Assembly (NCBI RefSeq): GCF_041435055.1
Contig: NZ_CP108002.1
Span: forward strand, 6,014,001-6,078,000
DNA from: Streptomyces sp. NBC_00341
GTDB lineage: Bacteria > Actinomycetota > Actinomycetes > Streptomycetales > Streptomycetaceae
DNA length: 64,000 nucleotides
Direction of reading: 5' to 3'
In this document: piece after piece, positions 59,502-64,000 of the stretch
Position numbering within the stretch: position 1 is the first letter of the stretch
Layout of the letters: each line of letters begins with the position of its first letter
Notes under the pieces: generated by a model
Told to the model about the DNA's origin: nothing
Databases searched by the model: none
The model's input: the letters and a program-made list of their open reading frames with translations, nothing else
Position numbers and translations under genes: made by a program

Positions 59502-59582
59502 GGGCACCTGCCACAAGTCCAGTCAGCACAGGGCATCCGATGCGTCATGCGAGGGTGCTTTGCAGCCGATGTGGCAATGCGC

Positions 59583-60203
59583 CTACTCCTGGGACGGAGC
59601 GTCGGTCCAGAAGGCGTGGGCCTTCTTCAGGAGCTCCTTGGCGGCGTTGCCGTACGATGCCGCACCGCTCAGCGTGGCGAAGGCTTTGCTGTAGAGATCG
59701 AGCTCGCCCTGTTCCGTGATGTCCACGGAGGACGAGACGAGTTCGACATGCGCCCGTTCGTCGGCGCCGTAGATGTTGAACCCGTGGACGGGGAACAGGT
59801 CCACCCGCGCGGTGGAAGGAAGGATCCCGAGCGTGAGCGAGGACAGACCGAGTTCTCGCACGAGGCGCTCGATCTGTTGTCTCATGACCTCGGGGCCGCC
59901 GATGTTCGTGTAAAGAGCCTGCTCCCCGAGGACGACGTCGTAATGGTGCTCGCCGTCGTACAGCACCTCCTGCCGCTGCATGCGCTTGGCGACGCCCGCC
60001 GGCACGTCGTTCGGGATGCCAAGGAATTCGACGACCTGACCGAGAATCACGGTGGCGTATGCCTCGGTCTGGAGAGTGCCCCAGATCATCGTGGGCACGT
60101 ACGCCTTTCCCTCGCGCGTGTCCCGATACCAGCGCACGACGTCGTCCTGAGTCGCCTCGGTACCAGCGGACAGACGATCCGTCCACGGAATGGAACTGGT
60201 CAT
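59583..60203 (-). CDS. Stand-alone DUF5753 protein
   Basis: 206 residues from ATG 60203, behind GAAGGG. It holds the DUF5753 domain that normally follows an XRE HTH in Streptomyces: VVRWYRDTREGKAYVPTMIW, GTLQTEAYATVILGQ, RMQRQEVLYDGEHHYDVVLG, GEQALYTNIGGPEVMRQQIE and LGILPSTARVDLFPVHGFNI. No HTH is encoded in front. It is either a natural short form or a gene that lost its DNA-binding part. Confidence 0.78.
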   Translation of the reverse strand: MTSSIPWTDRLSAGTEATQDDVVRWYRDTREGKAYVPTMIWGTLQTEAYATVILGQVVEFLGIPNDVPAGVAKRMQRQEVLYDGEHHYDVVLGEQALYTNIGGPEVMRQQIERLVRELGLSSLTLGILPSTARVDLFPVHGFNIYGADERAHVELVSSSVDITEQGELDLYSKAFATLSGAASYGNAAKELLKKAHAFWTDAPSQE

Positions 60204-60355
60204 CGCATCCCTTCCTGAGTGATGCCGCCGGGACGGCTTCGATGGTGTTGCTGTTCCGGTTGAGGATGGCGCCAAGCATCCGATGGTGAAAGGGCGGGAA
60301 TTGGTTGGACCACGCGCTCGACCCTCGGCAGTCGAGGACGAGTAGCGGAGCGCCT

Positions 60356-60886
60356 CTATTGCCAGCCGTTGAGGGAGACTTGCGGGCCGCCCGCGAGGTA
60401 TCGGCGGAGGGCACTTGAGGTGGTGTCCACGAAGGCGTCAGGGATGGCCTCGACATCGACCCAGCGGACCTGGGAGTGCTTGTGGGGTTCGCGGTTTTCG
60501 GGTTCGCCGGTCCATTCGTGGGTGGCGAAGACGACGGTGAGGAAGCCGTTGGGGGCTTCGACGCCCCAGGCGCCGTGGATGATGTGGGCGACCTTGAGGG
60601 ACTCGGGCTTCACGGTGAGGCCCGTCTCCTCGTAGAGCTCGCGGACCGCAGTTTCGGTGATGGGCTCGCCGGGCTCGCTCTTCCCGACGGGGAGGTCCCA
60701 CATGCCCTGGGCGAACTTGGCGTTCTCGCTGCGTTGGAGGAGGACGACGCGGTTCGTGGCCTTGTCGTGGACGATGACGGCGGCGACCAGCAGGGTCATG
60801 GATTCGAGGGCCGGCTTGAGCGCCTTCAGTTGGTCATCGGTCTGCTGGGCCACGGTGTTCCCTTCTTTGGGCGGGTTGTTGGGCAT
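60356..60886 (-). CDS. NUDIX hydrolase
   Basis: 176 residues from ATG 60886; GTG 60853, behind GAAGGGAACACC, is an equally good start and gives 165. The Nudix box is complete: GKSEPGEPITETAVRELYEE followed by TGL. VAAVIVHDKATNRVVLLQRS precedes it. Members hydrolyse nucleoside diphosphate derivatives. It follows the stop of a broken XRE regulator by one base (TAACATG), so it was the second gene of a regulator-NUDIX operon. Confidence 0.88.
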   Translation of the reverse strand: MPNNPPKEGNTVAQQTDDQLKALKPALESMTLLVAAVIVHDKATNRVVLLQRSENAKFAQGMWDLPVGKSEPGEPITETAVRELYEETGLTVKPESLKVAHIIHGAWGVEAPNGFLTVVFATHEWTGEPENREPHKHSQVRWVDVEAIPDAFVDTTSSALRRYLAGGPQVSLNGWQ

Positions 60887-60887
60887 G

Positions 60888-61080
60888 TTAGGCGCGGGCT
60901 CGGCGCGCGAGATCGGCCGCGCCGGGGACTCGACGGCGCTGGTAGATCACGAGGGTGGAGCGGATCGAGGTGATTGCCTTGCGGGTTCGGGCGGAGGCCA
61001 TGCCCTCCATGAGGACCAGCGCTTGGGTCCAGGCCACGAAAGCGGCGTCCGCTCCGGCTTGGGCGGCGAGGAGAGCGCGG
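60888..61080 (-). pseudogene. C-terminal remnant of a regulator that preceded the NUDIX gene
   Basis: An open minus-strand frame reads ALLAAQAGADAAFVAWTQAL, VLMEGMASARTRKAITSIRS and YQRRRVPGAADLARRARA before TAA at 60890-60888. This is the end of the XRE-type regulators that pair with NUDIX genes in Streptomyces. The 5' part, including the HTH, is missing and replaced by integrase-derived DNA, so the gene was truncated by an insertion or deletion. Confidence 0.65.
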
Positions 61081-61114
61081 GGCGACCAACGGGTTCCAGC
61101 CGACCGCTGCGTAG

Positions 61115-61370
61115 CGCGGGCATGCGTGATGACCCACGACCTGCGGCACTTCTACGCCTCCGCGCTCATCACAGGCGGGGCGGGCGTCAGCACGTCCAGA
61201 TGGTCCATGGCTACGCGGCTGCCGTCATCACCCTGCGGATCCACCCGCACCCACGCCCGAACGAAGAAGACCGCACCCGGTCCGTGACGGACGCCCTTGC
61301 GGGCGCCCGGCGGGCCGGGTGCGGTCAGGTAGCCGTCGTGGCCGACGAAATCGCAGGTCAGACGGTCTAG
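61115..61370 (+). pseudogene. Tyrosine recombinase (integrase) C-terminal fragment, frameshifted
   Basis: The plus strand encodes THDLRHFYASALITGGAGV with the H-x-x-R catalytic box. A frameshift follows, then VQMVHGYAAAVITLRIHPHP and a tail CGQVAVVADEIAGQTV to the stop at 61368-61370. Normal relatives read 'LGHSSAVITLRTYTHLWP', so the catalytic Tyr is now His in IHPHP. The N-terminal two-thirds of the gene are absent. It is therefore inactive. Its tail and the adjacent sodN 3' end are duplicated at 58331. Confidence 0.8.
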
Positions 61371-61397
61371 CCTTGGATCAGGCCTTCTTGGTCTCCC
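61306..61397 (+). repeat. Att-like direct repeat, copy 2 (right junction, sodN attached)
   Basis: Matches 58331-58422. It contains the integrase tail and stop, a short spacer, then GATCAGGCCTTCTTGGTCTCC, which here is the true 3' end of sodN. The last seven codons of sodN are therefore within the attachment region and are regenerated by recombination. Confidence 0.8.
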
Positions 61398-61773
61398 AGA
61401 AGATCTTGTCGATCTGGGCGATCAGGTCCAGAGCCTTCTGGCCGGTCGCCGGGTCGTTCGAGCCCTTGGCCGCGGAGAGCGCCTTCAGGGTGTCGTTGAC
61501 CAGCTGGTGCAGCTCCGGGTACTTCTCGAAGTGCGGCGGCTTGAAGTAGTCGCTCCAGAGCACCGAGACGTGGTGCTTCGCGAGCTCGGCGCGCTGTTCC
61601 TTGATCAGGATCGAGCGCGTGCGGAAGTCCGCGTCCTCGTTGGCCTGGTACTTCTCCTGGACGGCCTTGACCGACTCCGCCTCGATGCGGGCCTGGGCCG
61701 GGTCGTACACGCCGCAGGGGAGGTCGCAGTGGGCGCTGACCTTCACCTTGGGGGCAAACAGGCGGGAAAGCAT
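61378..61773 (-). CDS. sodN: Nickel superoxide dismutase precursor
   Basis: Dismutes superoxide with a Ni(II)/Ni(III) centre. 131 residues from ATG 61773. A 14-residue leader (MLSRLFAPKVKVSA) is removed to expose the N-terminal nickel hook HCDLPCGVYDP, with His15, Cys16 and Cys20 as ligands. The four-helix mature domain ends DLIAQIDKIFWETKKA. The maturation protease gene sodX is divergent. The 3' end serves as an apparent attachment site for integrative elements and is intact. Confidence 0.96.
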   Translation of the reverse strand: MLSRLFAPKVKVSAHCDLPCGVYDPAQARIEAESVKAVQEKYQANEDADFRTRSILIKEQRAELAKHHVSVLWSDYFKPPHFEKYPELHQLVNDTLKALSAAKGSNDPATGQKALDLIAQIDKIFWETKKA

Positions 61774-61952
61774 GGGGCTGTCCTTCCTCGTGATCGTCTT
61801 CTCAGGTGGGACATTACTCCGTGAGAGCCGCGAAATAGTGGGTGCCCCCATGGGCTTAGGCCAAAAGTCCAGGGTGAGGATGGGACCAGTGGCCGAATGT
61901 ACGGAACGCTGTGGTGGACGGTGTACTGGACGGACGGGGAGGTGCCGGAGAG

Positions 61953-62411
61953 ATGCGGGAGGTGCCGGAGTTGCCGGAGCTGACCGATGAACAGCCCGGA
62001 CGCGGGCTGGCGGCGCGGGTGCCGTTCCAGGTGGTGGAGGTGACGGGGCCCTCGATGGTGCCCACGCTCCACCACGGGGACTGGCTGCTCGTGCAGTACG
62101 GGGCGCCGGTGCGTCCCGGTGATGTGGTGATCCTGAGACACCCGTTCCAGCAGGACCTGCTGGTCGTCAAACGGGCCATGGAGCGGCGGACCGGCGGCTG
62201 GTGGGTGCGCGGTGACAACCGGTTCGCGGGTGGCGACAGCACGGATTACGGGACCGTGCCCGAGGAGCTGGTGCTGGCCAGGGTGCGGGCGCGCTACCGG
62301 CCGTTGACGAAGGATCAGCGCTCGTTGCGCGGGGTGGCGGGCTGGGCGGTCTCCGCGTTGCGGCCCGTCTCGGCGGCGCGCTCCGTCTCCAGGCGCTTGC
62401 GGGCCCGGTAG
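61953..62411 (+). CDS. sodX: Nickel SOD maturation protease SodX (signal peptidase S26-like)
   Basis: Cleaves the SodN leader. 152 residues from ATG 61953, although upstream GTG 61911 is in frame. The serine motif is VVEVTGPSMVPTLHHGDWLL (SM). The lysine motif is RHPFQQDLLVVKRAMERR, and WWVRGDNRFAGGDSTDYG is the GDN box. The gene diverges from sodN. Its last 97 bases lie on top of the 3' end of the CGNR gene on the other strand. Confidence 0.92.
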   Translation: MREVPELPELTDEQPGRGLAARVPFQVVEVTGPSMVPTLHHGDWLLVQYGAPVRPGDVVILRHPFQQDLLVVKRAMERRTGGWWVRGDNRFAGGDSTDYGTVPEELVLARVRARYRPLTKDQRSLRGVAGWAVSALRPVSAARSVSRRLRAR

Positions 62412-62944
62412 GCGGCGACGTTGGCGCGGGTGGCGCAGCGGTCGGAGCAGTAGCGGCGGGAGCGGTTGGTCGAGGTGTCGAGGTAGGCGTTGCGGCACGG
62501 CGCCGCCTCGCACAGGCCGAGCCGGTCCACTCCGTAAGAGGTGAGGTGGAAGGCGAGGCCCATCGCCGCCGTGGCCGCGTAGCCCGCCGTGGCGTTGGAC
62601 GGGTGGTCGGCCAGGTGCATGTGCCAGTCCGGCTTTCCGTCCGCGTCCCGGATGTCGTGGCCGGAGATCTGCGGGCTGACCGGGAACTCCAGCAGTAGTG
62701 AGTTGAGCAGGTCCACGGCCAGCGTCTCGTCGCCGCCGTCGGCCGCCTCGAAGACCGAGCGGAGCCGGGCCCGGACGGACCGGAAGCGGGTCACGTCCGC
62801 GTCGGTCGCCCGCCGGGCGGCCTGCCCGTTGACACCGAAGAGCTCGCGCACCGCGTCGACCGTGGTGAGGGTGTCCTTGTTGCGGGCCGGCTCCTCGGTG
62901 TTGACCAGGCGCACGGCGTAGTCCGAGTAATAGGCCAGTTCCAC
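62315..62944 (-). CDS. CGNR zinc-finger, ABATE-domain protein
   Basis: 209 residues from GTG 62944, behind AAGGAC. The N-terminal ABATE-type domain (YSDYAVRLVNTEEPARNKDT ...) is followed by the CGNR zinc finger: LCEAAPCRNAYLDTSTNRSR, YCSDRCATRANVAAYRARKR. These are putative stress-related transcription regulators. The C-terminal 32 codons overlap sodX in antisense. Confidence 0.87.
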   Translation of the reverse strand: MELAYYSDYAVRLVNTEEPARNKDTLTTVDAVRELFGVNGQAARRATDADVTRFRSVRARLRSVFEAADGGDETLAVDLLNSLLLEFPVSPQISGHDIRDADGKPDWHMHLADHPSNATAGYAATAAMGLAFHLTSYGVDRLGLCEAAPCRNAYLDTSTNRSRRYCSDRCATRANVAAYRARKRLETERAAETGRNAETAQPATPRNER

Positions 62945-63034
62945 TTGTAGTCCTTACGGCGTCGGTCTAAGGTCGGTGCGACGATGATGTAATGGGCGTC
63001 TATGGGCCCAGGGTATTACATGGGAGGGTTTCGG

Positions 63035-63796
63035 GTGACGGAGTCAGCGCGGGGTGCCGACTGGAGGTCCTGGCAGGAGAGCTGGGACCGGCAGCAGGAG
63101 TGGTACATGCCCGACCGCGAGGAACGCTTCCGCGTGATGCTCGACATGGTCGAGGCCCTGGTGGGTCCCGAACCGAGGGTGCTCGACCTCGCGTGCGGTA
63201 CGGGAAGTATTACGGACCGGCTGCTCCGGCGGTTCCCCAAGGCCACCAGCACCGGTGTCGATCTCGATCCCGCACTGCTCGCCATCGCCCGCGGCACCTT
63301 CGACGGCGACGAGCGCGTTACCTTCGTCACCGCGGACCTCAAGGACCCGCGGTGGCCGGACGCCCTGCCGCACGGCTCCTACGACGCGGTCCTCACCGCA
63401 ACGGCCCTGCACTGGCTGCACAGCGAGCCGCTCGCCGCTCTCTACGGGCAGCTCGGCGGCCTCGTCCGGGACGGCGGGGTGTTCATGAACGCCGACCACA
63501 TGACCGATCCGGACACCCCCCGGATCAACGTCGCCGAACGCGCCCACCGGCACGCCGCCATGGACGGGGCCAGGGCCGGCGGCGCCCTCGACTGGGCGGA
63601 CTGGTGGGCACTGGCCGCGAAGGACCCGGTACTCGCCGGGCCGACCGCCGAGCGGTTCGAAATCTACGGCGAGCACGCGGACGGCGACACGCCCTCCGCG
63701 CGCTGGCACGCGGACACCCTGCGCGCGGCCGGCTTCGGTGAGGCGCGGGCCGTCTGGTCCTCGCCCTCGGACAGTCTGGTGCTCGCGGTGAAGTAG
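63035..63796 (+). CDS. Class I SAM-dependent methyltransferase
   Basis: 253 residues from GTG 63035, chosen because GGGAGG (63022-63027) is seven bases upstream; ATG 63002 and 63020 precede that site. Motif I is VLDLACGTGSITDRLLRRFP, motif II is STGVDLDPALLAIARG, and motif III is YDAVLTATALHWLHS. Substrate unknown. It is divergent from the CGNR gene and ends before a strong terminator. Confidence 0.85.
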   Translation: MTESARGADWRSWQESWDRQQEWYMPDREERFRVMLDMVEALVGPEPRVLDLACGTGSITDRLLRRFPKATSTGVDLDPALLAIARGTFDGDERVTFVTADLKDPRWPDALPHGSYDAVLTATALHWLHSEPLAALYGQLGGLVRDGGVFMNADHMTDPDTPRINVAERAHRHAAMDGARAGGALDWADWWALAAKDPVLAGPTAERFEIYGEHADGDTPSARWHADTLRAAGFGEARAVWSSPSDSLVLAVK

Positions 63797-63810
63797 CGGC
63801 ACCCTCGACG

Positions 63811-63846
63811 GAGGGGCGGCGCGGACTACGGTCCGGGCCGCCCCTC
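63811..63846 (+). terminator. Rho-independent terminator after the methyltransferase gene
   Basis: GAGGGGCGGC (63811-63820) pairs with GCCGCCCCTC (63837-63846). The inner CGGAC and GTCCG extend the stem around TACG, and TTTT follows at 63851-63854. Confidence 0.8.
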
Positions 63847-63936
63847 AGTGTTTTCCGGCCGGCGCCGCAACCCGCCCGGCACCCCACCGCACTGGAAGGG
63901 TGAGACGGTCCGCACCAGCGGACCCGGAGAGGGGCG

Positions 63937-64000
63937 GTGACGATGCGGATCGATGACGATGCTGCTCTGCACGCCTTCGTCGAGAACAGACGCACCGCGC
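63937..64000 (+). CDS. Start of an unidentified gene (5' partial)
   Basis: Begins at GTG 63937, behind GGAGAGGGG, and reads TMRIDDDAALHAFVENRRTA before the window ends. Twenty-one codons are too few for a family call; the RBS and codon bias support a real start. Confidence 0.55.
   Translation, partial: MTMRIDDDAALHAFVENRRTA

Overview
The window is a G+C-rich actinomycete chromosome segment, almost certainly Streptomyces. The genes (sigR-rsrA, class Ia nrdAB with a B12 riboswitch, dasR-dasABCD-nagB, wblE, prsH-sigH, a family 2B encapsulin operon, sodN-sodX) occur in the same order as I remember from the Streptomyces coelicolor core. Third-position G/C bias, GTG/TTG starts and 1-4 bp stop/start overlaps fit this. 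No rRNA, tRNA or CRISPR was seen.

Layout. 0-7 kb: tail of an SRAP protein, an alpha/beta hydrolase, the thiol-stress pair sigR-rsrA behind a sigma-R autoregulatory promoter, a tandem HD-GYP pair (the second degenerate), a TPR protein and peptide deformylase. 7-17.4 kb: secreted M15 peptidase, GH20 hexosaminidase, an nrdS-like regulator, nrdB-nrdA under a cobalamin riboswitch, a GNAT and a symporter/DUF3311 pair. 17.5-27.5 kb: the N-acetylglucosamine/chitobiose locus (dasR, dasA-D, nagB, a SIS isomerase) with several DasR operators (dre), then a PdtaS-type kinase that has its own dre-like site. 27.6-36.9 kb: wblE, lipid kinase, sigH with its anti-sigma factor, a Na+/H+ antiporter, a PLP enzyme, an amidase, and hmp with nsrR, each preceded by an NsrR-type 23-bp site.

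37-40.6 kb holds a family 2B encapsulin shell with a cNMP-binding insertion and an adjacent polyprenyl synthase, its likely cargo, with two strong hairpins between them. 40.7-53.2 kb is a more variable stretch: a DUF1648-GntR operon, snapalysin with its LysR regulator, an LPXTG surface protein, small enzymes, two TetR systems with palindromic operators, an MFS exporter and a GNAT.

53.2-61.4 kb is accessory DNA packed against the 3' end of sodN. It holds an XRE-HD pair divergent from three small Cys-containing ORFs, a DUF6188 pseudogene with one in-frame stop, an IS30-family transposase scar, YrhB-like and DUF5753 proteins, NUDIX, and a broken tyrosine integrase. A 92-bp near-identical direct repeat (58331-58422 and 61306-61397) carries the integrase C-terminus fused to the sodN 3' end. 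I read this as two accreted, decayed integrative elements using sodN as attachment site. The core resumes with sodN, sodX, a CGNR regulator and a methyltransferase.

The themes that tie the window together are stress sensing (RsrA/SigR, NsrR/Hmp, PrsH/SigH, Ni-SOD), aminosugar use under DasR, and DNA precursor supply under B12 control.
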